NCBI GenBank assembly: GCA_031216915.1
Contig: CM062292.1
Span: 75,126,956-75,190,955 of the forward strand
Origin: Pictodentalium vernedei
Taxonomy: Eukaryota; Mollusca; Scaphopoda; Dentaliida; Dentaliidae
DNA: 64,000 bases
Direction: 5' to 3'
The position numbers and the translations under genes were made by a program. Below the pieces are notes generated by a model. It was not told the DNA's origin, did not search any database, and saw only the letters and a list, made by a program, of their open reading frames with translations. Positions 1-10,035 of this stretch are shown piece by piece (position 1 is the first letter of the stretch; the number at the start of each line of letters is the position of its first letter).

Positions 1-328
1 CAATTGGGGATCGTTTTGGGGCAGAAATGACCTATATGGAAGGGATGGTCTCCATCTTAGCCCAAGGGGTACAGAGGTTTTAGGAAGAAATATGTTGCAG
101 GTCGTGGAGCCTTTTTTGGTATAGGGAGGGGAGGGGGGGGGGGGTCAGTGAAGGGGGGAATAATCACAGGAAATGTGTCACGAACCATAGGTGTAAAAAA
201 TGGGGCAAGGGGGATAAGGAAAAATCCAAATCAATAGGAATAGCTTCCCAAGGAAAGCACAGGTACACAAAGTAGGATATACAAACATACAGGGACTAGA
301 TAATAATGGGACCAGTAGGCGGAAGCCA

Positions 329-1120
329 ATGAACCTTGATACCCTGAAAGTGGGCTATAGCAACATCCAGGGTCTTCACCGGAAAGTAAGTGAAATTGCT
401 ACATTGATTGAGGCAGAGGAGTTTGACGTCATGGCCTTAAGCGAAACGTGGGTAAGACACGAGGAACGGGTAGACCAAGTAAGGGGGTACGTATGGATAG
501 GTGTAGAGCGATCGGAAGACCAGAAAAAAAGGGGAGGGGTAGGCATGTACATTAAAGAGGATTTAAAACCATCGCTGATCACAGACCTGGAAAACATCAG
601 CACCCCGGCTGAGGTATCGAAAGAAATTGGATGGGTAAAGATCAGTCTGAAAAACAAAAGTATTGCCCTTGGGGTTGTGTATTGTGCGGTGGAGGGAAGC
701 AAACCCGAATGGAATGATTCGATATACTCAACATTAAGGTCCAATATCGCCGAACTACAAAACAAGGGGCTCGGTATAATTCTGATGGGTGACTTTAATG
801 GCCACATAGGTTATGATGAAGAAGGCATAGAGGGTGGGGACAATAAAGTCAACAGGAATGGAAGAAAGCTGTTGAACTTCACAAACGAGCTCGGTCTGAA
901 GATTCTGAACAGGGACGCGAGGTGTAAGGGGAAATGGACCTGGGAGAGGAACGACAGAAAATCAATAATCGACTACATCCTCACAGATATTAATTTATGG
1001 AGGGAGGTGATAGGGGTAGAAGTGGATGATGAGGGTAAAATGGAGGTGGATAGTGATCACAACTTGATTACAGTGACGATCAGGGCCAAAACTCTAGTAA
1101 AAAGCAAAGGAAGCTCTTAG
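329..1120 (+). pseudogene. LINE APE-type endonuclease domain
   Basis: This 263-residue frame carries the endonuclease that nicks target DNA to prime reverse transcription. Visible motifs in order are S-N-I-Q (N12), the metal-binding glutamate in SETW (E39), the GDFNGH motif (D155, N157), the IIDYI segment, and the terminal SDHN motif (S242-D243-H244). All catalytic positions expected of the exonuclease-endonuclease-phosphatase fold are present. The frame closes at a TAG (1118-1120), but the same frame stays open beyond it, so the stop is probably a mutation within the larger ORF2. The start is the first ATG; no upstream homology was seen. Confidence 0.85.
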
Positions 1121-1978
1121 GAGATTTGGGAACTCAAAAAAGATGCTGACTGGGCGAAGTTCAATGAAAAACTGAAACCAAAGCTTGCAACCGTACCCAA
1201 GAGGGGCAGTGTCCAGAAGATGGCCGACGTCATAGTTGCGAGCCTGGTGGAGGCAGGAAAGGAAAGTGTAGGAAAGGTCAGGGTGCCAACACGGGAACTT
1301 GGGTACAGAGTGAACGAAGAACTGAAAAGGGCCATAAAGGGAAGAAAAGCTAAATGTGCTGCATACAGGAGAAGTAGAAAACTTAAGGGGGCGGAAAGCA
1401 ATGAGGCCACAGTTGCTAAGGAAGAATACCACCAAGGACGAAATAAAGTAAATAAGATTAAAGACGATAATCGGAGAGTACGAAATAGCAGTCTTATTAG
1501 GACGATAAGAACGACAGGGGGGTCGAGTTCGAACGTATTTTGGAAATGGGTGAATAAACGTAACAAAGGAAATAACCCACAGAGTATTAAAGTAGATGGC
1601 AGAGTTACAGACGAGCAAGATCAAGTCGCATCAGAACTAGTCAAGCACTGAGAAAAGGTAAACGATAAGCGATGGGGCATGGGGAGCCCACCAGAGTGTC
1701 CGAATCGGGTCGAGGAAAACCTATCGAGCTTCGTGTGCAGCGAAATTAAAACGGAGGAGATGCGAAAGGTGATATCAAAATTAAGGGATGGAAAATTGGG
1801 AGGAGTGGATGAAATTCCTAACGAGTTTATCAAAAAAGGGGGAGAGGAACTCGTGGAAAGCCTAACTGCCCTATTCAATCTTGCCATAGAAAATCAAGAG
1901 GTCCCAAAGGAGTGGAGAGAAAGTAAAGTGACATTTATTCACAAAAAGGGGGAAAAGGCGTTTTGGATAACTATCTAG
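1121..1978 (+). pseudogene. LINE linker and N-terminal part of the reverse transcriptase
   Basis: This stretch keeps the endonuclease frame past two stops (1118-1120 and 1649-1651). It encodes a basic linker rich in K and R at 1220-1650, then the start of the RT domain. The segment with LRDGKLGGVDEIPNEFIKKG at about 1780-1840 is the classic LINE fingers motif (K..G.D.IP.E). The frame is lost near 1960-1980, where the following RT segment continues in another frame. It belongs to the same element as its neighbours and has no separate function. Confidence 0.8.
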
Positions 1979-2520
1979 GGATCTCTGTCAGTAGCAACAT
2001 TGGAAAGGTTTTCTGTAAAGTCCTTATGGGAGACTAGAGGAGGTGATTGAGGAGGAGGGTTTTTCTGGGAGAAATCCAGAATGGCTTCAGGAAGGGAAGG
2101 AGAGTTACTGACCATCTTTTCACACTTTCCCAAATGACAGAATCCGCGAAAGCCAAAACGAAAAAGATGTTTATGGCCTTTTTGGATATCAAAAAGGCAT
2201 ACGATAGAGTATGGAGGGAAGGTATGTGGCGCAAGCTGGAGGCTATGGGCTTAGGAGGCGAGTTTGTTGGAATTATGAAAGCATTATATAAAGATGTACA
2301 GAGTGAACTTAGCCTGGGAAACATTACAACGAAACGTGTGCCTATGGAGACAGGCCTAAGACAGGGGTGTATCCTTTCGCCGATCCTGTTTGCATTGTAC
2401 ATCAAAGGTCTAGGAGATGAACTCCTGCGTAGCGAGGAGGGGGTAGCAGTTGGGGACTTGAAGATCCCAGGGCTATTTTTTGCAGACGATACAGTTTTAC
2501 GGGTTGTACCCGATGCTTCA
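1979..2520 (+). pseudogene. LINE reverse transcriptase palm
   Basis: This is the RT catalytic core, in frame 1. The open stretch from 2047 holds motif A (FLDIKKAYD, aspartate D47 of that stretch), the QNGFRKGR motif, motif B (GLRQGCILSP) and motif C (FADD, residues 145-148, in place of the commoner YADD). All three catalytic aspartates are present. The first 70 bases have stops at about 2035-2050, so even the palm is broken upstream. After the FADD motif the coding match stops abruptly at about 2520. Confidence 0.87.
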
Positions 2521-2700
2521 TTAATTAATGTTTTTTTTTGTTTTCTTTCCCGTGTACGATTTGGCGATAAAAATCGATTATCTTAGTCGATTAACCGATT
2601 AAGAAAATCAATAATCGTGGCATCCTTAATTAGTTTCAAGCAGTTCATGTTCTTTCAAATTACCTTTTCCAAGATTGTGATATAAAAAAAGCGAAAGGGG
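2521..2700 (+). other. Non-coding replacement or insertion inside the LINE RT
   Basis: About 180 bases of AT-rich sequence with stops in all frames sit between the FADD segment and the thumb segment, where related elements need only a few residues. It holds a T run at about 2529-2540 and an AATCGATTA-type hairpin at about 2570-2620. It has no TIR or target duplication that I can see, so it may be an indel-repair patch or a small unrecognised insertion. Confidence 0.55.
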
Positions 2701-3914
2701 CTAACGAAAATGCTGGGAATTGTTTGGAAATATGGGAGCAAATGGAGACTCGAACTTAATGAAAGCAAGAGCAAAGTTATACCTGTGGGCCGCAAAGTGG
2801 ACCCCACTCGAAGGTGGAGAGTGGGTGAGTTCTGCATTCCGGAAGGGAGCAGCAAACTTCTCAGTGTGGGAGAGACAGGTGATTACGAGTATTTGGGGGT
2901 AAATATAAACATTTCAGGAAGAGACATCTACCGGAACCACACAAATAAATTGATTCTGAAGGGGAAGCGAATCCTTAACCAAATGAAACTTACAATGAGA
3001 AACAGTTTCAATAAGGTTTTCGTGGGGAAAACCATTTGGGAAATGGTGGGGCTGCCAAGTATAACATACGGTACGGAAGTGGTACCCCTAAACCAGACGG
3101 CCGTAAAGAGCTTGGAAATCCTGCAGAACGATGCAGGCCGATGGATAACGGGGTCGAGTAATGCCGCAGCGCTAGAAGCAATCAGGGGTGAGCTTGGGTG
3201 GATGAGGATCAAGGACAGGATAGACCTGTTGAAGCTCGGTTATCTTACTTATTTGGTAAATCTCCCCGACAGCCGATGGTGTAAAGTAATGTTCCTGAGA
3301 ATTTTCAACTCAAATATCAAAACGGGATGGATGGTCCAAGTGAGGGAGCTAGTAGAGAACTACTCATTGGAGATCTCGGACCTGGACGTTGGGGCAAACC
3401 AGGGTAAAAAAATCGTCAGAGAAAGGGTCATGGAGGATTGTAACCGGAATTGGCGAGAGGGGGTCAAATCAAAGAGGTCTTTGGGTGGCCTGCGTGATAA
3501 AGAGAAGCCAGGTTTTGAAGAGTACCATGGTGGCACCTTTGGGGGGGGGGGGGGGGGTCACTGTTGTTGAAGCTGAGGTCGCAATCCCTGGAGCTGAGGG
3601 GAAAAATTGGGAAAGACGGTGAAAGGGAGTGCCAGATGTGTAACGTGGACATGGTGGAGACCCTGGAACACTTTCTTCTAGAATGCCCAAAGTATCAGTC
3701 TAAAAGAATGAGATTCACTGGGAGTATAATGGGGAAGTGGGATGGGAGAATGAAGGACATGTGGTTAGGGGGAGACTCAAAGGAGAGGGTTAATATGCTA
3801 ATCGGAGAGATTGGGAAGAATGGGACAAGGGATATCATCAAGCAGTTCGTCTCCGAGTTTTGGGAGGAGAGGAGAAGCGTGGGAATAGGGAGGCAGTTTG
3901 GAGTACAGGGGTAA
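2701..3914 (+). pseudogene. LINE RT thumb and C-terminal CCHC domain
   Basis: The frame open from 2710 has the thumb motif with KWRLELNESKSKVI and a typical LINE C-terminal region to about 3530. A run of 17 G (3541-3557) then shifts the frame. The next open frame (3564-3914) carries a CX2CX9HX4C knuckle (C23, C26, H36, C41 of that stretch), the usual nucleic-acid-binding end of such ORF2 proteins. The G run is most simply mononucleotide slippage, or a sequencing artefact. Confidence 0.85.
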
Positions 3915-3985
3915 CCATGGCCTTCTCGTCCGAGAACCGCGACAAATCAGCGGCTGGCCAAAGTGTTATTATTATTATAACTGGG

Positions 3986-4871
3986 GTTGGCAATGAATTC
4001 CATATCGACACACACGTTGGAAAGAAAGAACGTTTCATAACTTCAGTCCGAATACTGTAGGGGCTGAAATCTGGCGTATTTCTCGTAAGTTAAAGATAAA
4101 TATATATAGATATAGATATATATATATATATACACACAAATTCCCCCCTTTGTTTTTTTTATTTTTAATAATTTTCATATACGAAATGCATATAAAACAA
4201 ATCTGAAAATATAAATACAATTTTTTGCGGACTTTAGAAATTTGATTGTCTGATGAACGGCGACAGCTAGAATGACAATCGAAAGATTCAGATCACTGAC
4301 CACTGATCACCACGTGATCAGATCCTTAATCATCATTGGCTCGCTTTCACACAAAACACTGTCCATAATTTTCCTCACATCGCTTGAGACAATATTTTAT
4401 TATGCTAGTAAATTTGCTTACCCAATCAAATGAAGTTACTAAGAGACATAGACTCCGCAATATTAGGTTCAGGATGGCTGAAAAACACCCAATATCAATT
4501 TAATATTAGGTGCCCGTCAGCCATTTTGTTTTATCATTATATCCACACGCCTCAGCTATTAATTTACACGTACGTTCATGCGGCAGCGCAGTCGTACAGA
4601 AGACCCACCATATAAAAGAGCCCCGTCGTATGAACATTGCATTCGATTGAATGAAACTGTTATAATAAAATGCCAAACCAGCCCAAAACATTGGCGGTTA
4701 TAGAACAAGTCACGAGTGATTTATTAGAATGCGAAAGCAAAATTACTCCCCTTGTTGCGTGTGTAAACATTGTCTGCTTTGTTTACATTTTTCGAGAAGT
4801 GCGCATCATTTAACTATTCGTTGAGTTAACTTCTCCAATGACATTTTAGCACACCGTGCATAATAAATACG
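3986..4871. other. Unassigned AT-rich DNA with a TA microsatellite
   Basis: No gene was recognised. A (TA)n/(GATA)-like microsatellite lies at 4096-4137, followed by a T run at about 4150-4165. The short open frames near 4430-4690 lack coding character. Confidence 0.6.
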
Positions 4872-4923
4872 TTATAGGGCATTTAGTTGGCAGATACAGT
4901 ATCTGCCAACTAAACGCCCTAAC
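4872..4923. repeat. 52-bp near-perfect palindrome
   Basis: Two arms of about 24 bases, reading TAGGGCATTTAGTTGGC... and its complement, meet at about 4898. One mismatch is visible. It is probably the centre of a small foldback element whose outer arms have decayed. Confidence 0.75.
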
Positions 4924-5675
4924 TTATTTTCTCGCTAATTCTACGAAAACGCGAGAAAACTATAATAATTAAATTGAGTATCTCCAACTCGTGCCCTGTT
5001 TATATCGAAATTTACAAAAGGAGTTCAGTGAATTTACTGTACGAGTTAGTCAATTTCGATAAAAATTTGTGGATGGTTTGAAGATTCTGTTTCTTATACG
5101 ACCCATAAACCCCTTAAAGACACTTAAAAAAGAATGATTAGGTCAAGTTAAAACCTTGGCTGCGTTGTTTGCCCACAGTGTCCGTATCAGGAAATAGTTG
5201 ACGAAGGCACGGCTTGATGATGTCGATTTATACCATGCTCATTCGGGTTATTACCTGTAAAAAGCCCGAACGTTAAATTTTAGCTTTTAACTCCACCACC
5301 GGCGTAAAGCTTATAATGTGTTTAAAGCGTTTTCAATGGGAATTGCCGACTTCGATACCTTCACACTTCGCGAAGTTTCATTCAATATTACAACGTTTTG
5401 CGGTACTATCTACTACGTACAATGATGTATTGAGTTTGAAATTCCTACAATTGAATATTGAAAATAAAATTTAAGAATTGTTAATAAGTTAATAATAAGT
5501 TAACTGAAAAAGCAAGTTAAATTCAATCACCTTTGATGATATGTCTAGCTGTCAATCAAGCGTTCACGTATAGAGGGAAGTTCCGCCCCCTGGCGCAGAT
5601 GTTAACAAAACGAACGTACGTGTTTGCGATAAAAATGTAGTTTTTTCTCCATTTTAAGTGACAAAGTCGATTGTA
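4924..5675. other. Unassigned intergenic DNA
   Basis: I see no long frame, no recognised repeat and no RNA gene. The composition is AT-rich with scattered TAAT tracts near 5460-5520. Confidence 0.5.
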
Positions 5676-5794
5676 CTAGGGCCGGTAATCAGATTTGAAC
5701 CGCTCGGAGAATACGGATTTTAACCACTCGGCAGAGCCTCGTGATTAAAACCCCTGTCCTACTCGTGGTTTAAATCTGATTATTGGCCCTAGTA
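5676..5794. repeat. Foldback element, about 118 bp
   Basis: The arms begin CTAGGGCCGGTAATCAGATT and close with the complement ending at CCCTAGTA. The flanks offer a TA on each side, consistent with but not proof of a TA target duplication. The centre holds a second weak inverted pair. Confidence 0.7.
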
Positions 5795-5891
5795 CCTATT
5801 GATTCTATATGGAATATATCTTCAGTCGAGATAATTCAGGTTTATAACTCCTCCCATCGATCTGGTTATCATGGTTGGCGCCATTTGTTGT

Positions 5892-6140
5892 TTAACCCTT
5901 ACCCAACGAATCGCCCGCATCCGCCCGCGTAATATGCAAATTCAGCAGTTGAAAAAATATTATTTTTTCAAACAAATTCAACAAAACCATATCATGTGAC
6001 CCTTCGTTGGAACGAGCTCGTCGAGCTCGTTCCAACGAGGGGTCACATGATATGGTTTTGTTGAAATTTTTTAAAAAATTTAAAAAAATGATATTTAAAA
6101 TAATAAATTTTGATATCGTCTGCGTTGGGTAAAGGATTAA
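5892..6140. mobile_element. MITE family TTAA-B, copy 1
   Basis: It is bounded by TTAA and TTAA, with piggyBac-like CCCTT(T)ACCCAACG ends. The left arm has GAATCGCCCGCATCCGCCCG. The central palindrome contains GGAACGAGCTCGTCGAGCTC, flanked by the CATATCATGTGACCC segment that marks family B. It has no coding capacity. The TTAA target and CCC..GGG ends fit non-autonomous piggyBac-type elements. Confidence 0.88.
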
Positions 6141-6158
6141 GCAATCATAGCAGATAAC

Positions 6159-6521
6159 GGCAGCGCGGTGGCTCAGTGGTTACGGCATCGGAATTCAAAC
6201 CGAAAGGTTCATGGTTCAATCCCTGCCAGGAGTAACTGCGTGTGACCTTGGGCAAGGCACTTAATCTCGATTGTCCACGTGGAGGGCACCGTGGTGCTGT
6301 GTACGAAGGCGTACTGCACGTCGAGGGTGCATTGTCATCAACCGATGGTAACCCTGCTTCTGTGGAGTTAGTACATTGGAGAGTTTGACAGTTGCTCGCC
6401 GTTGCTCGGTGGCCCTCTCCCTGTACTCCGGCTTCCCCCATCCTTAAACAGTCCGACATGAGGTGACCTTGGCTGTCGAAAGTGTCGTTAAACTCCGATA
6501 AATAAATAAATAAATAAATAA
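6159..6521 (+). mobile_element. tRNA-headed SINE, copy 1
   Basis: The head has an A-box-like stretch (GTGGCTCAGTGGTTA) and a B box (GGTTCAATCC), the internal RNA polymerase III promoter. The body contains the GACCTTGGGCAAGGCACTT segment shared with the other copies, and the tail is a (TAAA)n run. It sits directly after the TTAA-B copy. Confidence 0.88.
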
Positions 6522-6539
6522 CGGTCGTGATAGCCGTCA

Positions 6540-6623
6540 CTTATTCCCAGTTCCTAATTCGACATCGTTATCAACTGATAGAATCGGTTGATAACGAACG
6601 TAGACTTAGGGACTGGGAATAAC
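6540..6623. repeat. 84-bp foldback
   Basis: TTATTCCCAGT... on the left pairs with ...ACTGGGAATAA on the right, and an inner pair GTTATCAAC/GTTGATAAC closes the hairpin. The pairing is imperfect between the two blocks. Confidence 0.7.
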
Positions 6624-6914
6624 TAACGATTACCACGCCCACCCCCGCCGGGTACTGTATTACTTCGGTAGAAGTGCCAGCAGTTAGTTTCCAGTCCCAT
6701 TACCGCCTTTCAACAATAATTTTAACAGTATACAATACTGTCTATTTTTTATTGGGAAGAAGGCACTCTTAATTAAGGCCGGAGGATTAAACTAAATTAA
6801 ACTCTACAGATTCGTTTCAATGAGTTGTTCCATGACCTTCTACCACCCTTTTGTTGGTGGTTCTGATTCCTGTGACACCTTCGATTTCTGATGAATTTGT
6901 CAGTTAGAAGTGAA
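6624..6914. other. Spacer before the viral element
   Basis: Nothing recognisable was found. It is non-coding and ends at the left TIR of the virus-like element. Confidence 0.5.
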
Positions 6915-7003
6915 TAGGGTGAAACGGCCGGTACGAGCACACCGAATCCTGTACGAGAATCTTACCTCACCAGAAAACTTAGTTTTTCTGGCGAATTGCG
7001 TTC
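6915..7003 (+). repeat. Left TIR of the viral element
   Basis: The 89 bases match the reverse complement of 14558-14646 with only a few mismatches by eye. Both begin TAGGGTGAAAC and contain TCTTACCTCACCAGAAAACT. The match fades after GCGAATTGCGTTC. Confidence 0.9.
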
Positions 7004-7785
7004 GTAACGATTGAAATCTATGGACTTGTACGATGCAACACGTGTGCGTTCACAACGTCACTTTTATCGTGGTTTTTACAGTGGCGGCGGTAGACGAGGT
7101 GTCGCGGGTTCAACGTTCCATTTCCGTAGGTCTGACTAAAATTTCGACGAAATTTATTAAAAACTCGAATAAAATTCACCCTCTTAAAAATTCACCTTTA
7201 GGTGTGCTCGACAAATTTGATAACGACCGTTCTCGGGAAATATTCACCTTTTCGCGGAAGTAACACTGACTCGCCATTTTAAGCGATTTTTTTCGAATTG
7301 GATACTACGTATTTTGCATGATTGCGACGAGAGACAAGATTAGCACTGAGATTCACATTGACAAAAATTCCAAAAAACACTGCCGTCGCGGATGGAAGAC
7401 ACGCGATCTAACGTCGATTCCCGCGGGAAAAAACAGAGTCCGAATCGAGAGGTGAATTTTATTTGGTGCGCCCGAACCGACCCTCGATGATGTGTGAGGT
7501 TTTATTGGACGCGGAGAGAGATCGCTCGCCAGTCTTAAAACGTGTGAGGTGTGCCCGAACCGGCTCGCGACGATGTAGGAAGAAGGGTTTTTTTTTAGCA
7601 TGGATGGATGGATCGCGATCGAAGATGTGTGTTATATTATGAGTTGTGAGGCGGATGATAAAAAATTGTTTTTTAAAATATATATATATAAAAAACAAAA
7701 TTAAAAAAAAAATAAGAATACAAAAAAATAACTGTTTTTATCATTAAAAAAATAAATAAAATAAAATAAATAAATAAAACAATGT
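7004..7785 (+). other. Left non-coding end of the viral element
   Basis: A 76-codon frame at 7033-7263 has no recognised motif. The last 150 bases are A/T-rich, with TATATATATAA at about 7680. A leader and promoter region for the first gene is an inference from position and composition. Confidence 0.5.
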
Positions 7786-8718
7786 TTGTACACATCGGAG
7801 ATTCAAAGCGAGGAACGAGCAGGTTCGCTATGGAGTAAGGAGAATATTCAGGCGCAGGATAGGTCCAGGCGATTGGGAGAGATGGGACTGAGACGAGAGG
7901 CGACCAAGTTGTTCAGACCCGTCACCGAGGTTCAGGAACGAGCGGGGAAAGAGATCGTCGATGAATTGAGACCAATAAAAGAAGGTTCTCAGAGGAAGAC
8001 CGCTTCAATCCCCGGTAGTTTTGGGCCGAGAACTTTCTCCGATAACATTCCGACGGGAATCAAGGCCGATTCCCGTCAGAGTAGTGTCTATAGCGACGCT
8101 ACAGACGCTACTCCGATGGAAATCGAGACCGATCCAAGTACCATCGATAAAAGTGATGCTTCGAGCAGCGTTATCGGCATCAGATCTGACGATAGTAGTG
8201 AAATCCTGAAAGATCCGATGTACAGATTTCGTGACGATGGCGATAAAATTTTCGTGGATGACACGGAAGTGTCGTTTGAAGGCGGCTATTTGATCGTCAG
8301 TTCGAACAGGTACAAATTGGCCGACGGATTGCATACTCTGCTCACTCGCCAGAGACCCGACGATTACACCGATGAGGATTACTGCAATTACGGAGACATC
8401 CTGGTTCAGACCCACGCCATGATGAGGAACAACGATCCGAAAGAAACAAGACCGGAGGATAGGAGAGGTTACAATTGGAAACACGTGGTGGAACCCATAT
8501 GGAAGGCGAATGAGTATTTCGTGAAATCGACGACTGGAAAGGGAATGACCGGCACGATATTTCTTCTGCGTGATCCCCATGCCTTGGCAGAGAGATTGAG
8601 ATTGTTGATGACCAGCAGGGAGGCTGGTAACACAGGAGTGGATAACGAGATAGTGAGCATGTGCACCGAATTGTTGAGGCAGAAGGTCTTGACTAAGAAG
8701 GATTATCAAAAGAGTTGA
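7786..8718 (+). CDS. DUF8207-like protein of the viral element
   Basis: This is the longest open frame of the element, about 310 codons. The N-terminal third is charged (SLWSKENIQAQDRSR..), the middle is acidic and serine-rich (residues 95-145), and the C-terminal half has the family signature: FRDDGDKIFVDD, PDDYTDEDYCNYGDIL and the closing block with EAGNTGVDNEIVS and LLRQKVLTKKDY. I know this domain from uncharacterised proteins of similar animal elements; its function is unknown. The frame given begins at a TTG. The only nearby ATG (7782-7784) is one base out of frame, and the first in-frame ATG is at 7882. The authentic start is therefore either lost by a small indel or lies at 7882. The body is intact. 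Confidence 0.75.
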   Translation: MYTSEIQSEERAGSLWSKENIQAQDRSRRLGEMGLRREATKLFRPVTEVQERAGKEIVDELRPIKEGSQRKTASIPGSFGPRTFSDNIPTGIKADSRQSSVYSDATDATPMEIETDPSTIDKSDASSSVIGIRSDDSSEILKDPMYRFRDDGDKIFVDDTEVSFEGGYLIVSSNRYKLADGLHTLLTRQRPDDYTDEDYCNYGDILVQTHAMMRNNDPKETRPEDRRGYNWKHVVEPIWKANEYFVKSTTGKGMTGTIFLLRDPHALAERLRLLMTSREAGNTGVDNEIVSMCTELLRQKVLTKKDYQKS

Positions 8719-8819
8719 TGAATCGTTTGAAATAATAAACTAGTTAGTAAGAGAAAAGAAAAAAAAAATATTAAGTAAATGAAACAAATATATATTAAAA
8801 AAAAAATAATAATAAAAAA

Positions 8820-9449
8820 ATGTTAGTGATAAATAACAGGGGATACTCTGGATCCTACGTCTATGGTAAATCAGGCATCGTGGATTCGATGATGCGATTT
8901 TTAACCCTTTACCTAATATGAAAAGCAGACGACACTTGCAAAAAAAATTCTTGAATAACTAATTTTTTTCATTTTTTGTTTCAAAAACATAGGTTACGAC
9001 CCCTCGTTGGAACGAGCTCGACGAGCTCGTTCCAACGAGGGGTCATAACCTATGTTTTTGAGACAAAAAATGAAAATATTTTGAAAATTAATTGGCGATT
9101 TTTGAGAATAGCGCTGGCCGGTTTTGGCCGTTACGTTGGGTAAAGGGTTAACTCATAAATTCACTGGGGTCGCCGCGAAACAGGTTGCATCGAGCACTCT
9201 CAAAATCGGAAAGAAGACGGTGATCGATGTGGGTAAGAAAGCTGCGACCGAAGCGAGTGGTAAAATAGCTTCGGAAGCTGTCAAGAGAGGTGCCGACACA
9301 CAGTGGTTAATAAATTGATAACTCCACAACCTGCCAAACGATCGAGAATCGAACCGAAAAGTTGGAGCGACTTCTATGACGATGTCGTAGCGATACAAAA
9401 CTTAGTTAAAATGACGAATGGATCGGGATTGAAAGTGAATTATAAATAA
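8820..9449 (+). pseudogene. Small basic structural-type protein of the element, split by a MITE
   Basis: The frame opens at an ATG (8820-8822) with MLVINNRGYSGSYVYGKSG, is interrupted at 8901 by a TTAA-A MITE, and resumes after 9151. There it has a K/A-rich amphipathic stretch (TLKIGKKTVIDVGKKAATEA). Counting one TTAA as target duplication, the two halves are in the same frame. A stop at 9316-9318 and a frameshift near 9312 break the end. The last conserved piece (NGSGLKVNY) ends near 9447. Small lysine/alanine-rich proteins with glycine-rich N-termini occur in related elements. A minor capsid (pVI-like) or core role is a guess. Confidence 0.55.
8901..9151. mobile_element. MITE family TTAA-A, copy 1 (inside the viral element)
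   Basis: TTAA on both sides is followed by CCCTTTACCTAATATGAAAA on the left and closes with CGTTGGGTAAAGGG on the right. The core palindrome is GGAACGAGCTCGACGAGCTC flanked by GGTTATGACCCC and its complement. Orientation is inverted relative to most other copies. It splits a viral ORF, so it is younger than the viral integration. Confidence 0.92.
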
Positions 9450-9553
9450 AAAAATACTTTTTTTATATATATATAAAAAATAGAAATTAAAAGTAAAAAA
9501 AAATAGAAAAAAACATAATTCAAAACATAGTAAAAAACTGGAGAAAAAAAGAT

Positions 9554-9994
9554 ATGAAAGACATGTCTTGGAATGACGCGATGACCAAGCGGTCGAATGA
9601 TGAGTTCTTTCCCAAGAGCATACGAGGTCTGGTAGTGGGAAAATCGAATTGCAGAAAGACCAATCTCTTGATGAATCTATTGTTGCGACCCGGCTGGTTG
9701 GATTATGACAGATTATTCGTTTTCGGCAAGAGTCTCTTTTAACCAGAATACAGGTTGCTTTGAGAGTGCATGAATCGTAAATTGCCCAAGGACGTCATAT
9801 CGAGAATCTTCGACAATCAAGATGAATTCGAAGGACACGAGATTTCGAATATATTGGCAAGAACGGCGAGAGATTTGACTAGGAGAAACATCAAGTGTTC
9901 GAATGTGGAATATCAGTTTTACGAGAATGCCAACGACGTTCCTGATCCCAGACAGTTGAAGTCGGAGAACAAGAAGCTAAAAAAATATCGATAA
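9554..9994 (+). pseudogene. FtsK/HerA-type genome-packaging ATPase, N-terminal fragment
   Basis: The first part (9554-9742) carries a P-loop of the form GKSNCRKTNLL, a degraded Walker A motif with arginine where glycine is usual, inside a GLVVGKS context typical of these packaging ATPases. Two stops (9740-9742 and 9761-9763) separate it from the in-frame continuation at 9770-9994 (NRKLPKDVISRIFDNQDEFE and a Q/K-rich end). The gene is then cut at about 9990. Walker B and the rest of the ATPase core are missing, so it cannot encode an active enzyme. In the living relatives it pumps DNA into the capsid. Confidence 0.7.
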
Positions 9995-10035
9995 AATATA
10001 AAAATATATAAATAATAAATGATAATAAAAAAAAT

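Larger units (their letters stand above)
1..3985 (+). mobile_element. Degenerate non-LTR retrotransposon (LINE)
   Basis: A single plus-strand reading path runs through an APE-type endonuclease, a linker, a reverse transcriptase and a C-terminal CCHC knuckle. This is the ORF2 order of CR1/L2/Jockey-like LINEs; the clade is not resolved. It is broken by two in-frame stops (1118-1120 and 1649-1651), a frameshift near 1960-1980, foreign sequence in the RT after 2520, and a frame change at a 17-G run (3541-3557). It ends in a short ATT microsatellite (about 3966-3980), as LINE 3' tails often do. The true 5' end may lie before the window. No ORF1 was recognised in 1-328, which is G-rich and may be 5' leader. 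Confidence 0.88.

Noticed and set aside
376..807. Minus-strand frame of 143 codons opposite the endonuclease
   Set aside because: It is the complement of a frame with clear endonuclease motifs and shows none of its own.
8005..8709. Minus-strand frame of 234 codons
   Set aside because: It is a shadow of the DUF8207-like gene, which has recognisable family motifs on the plus strand.
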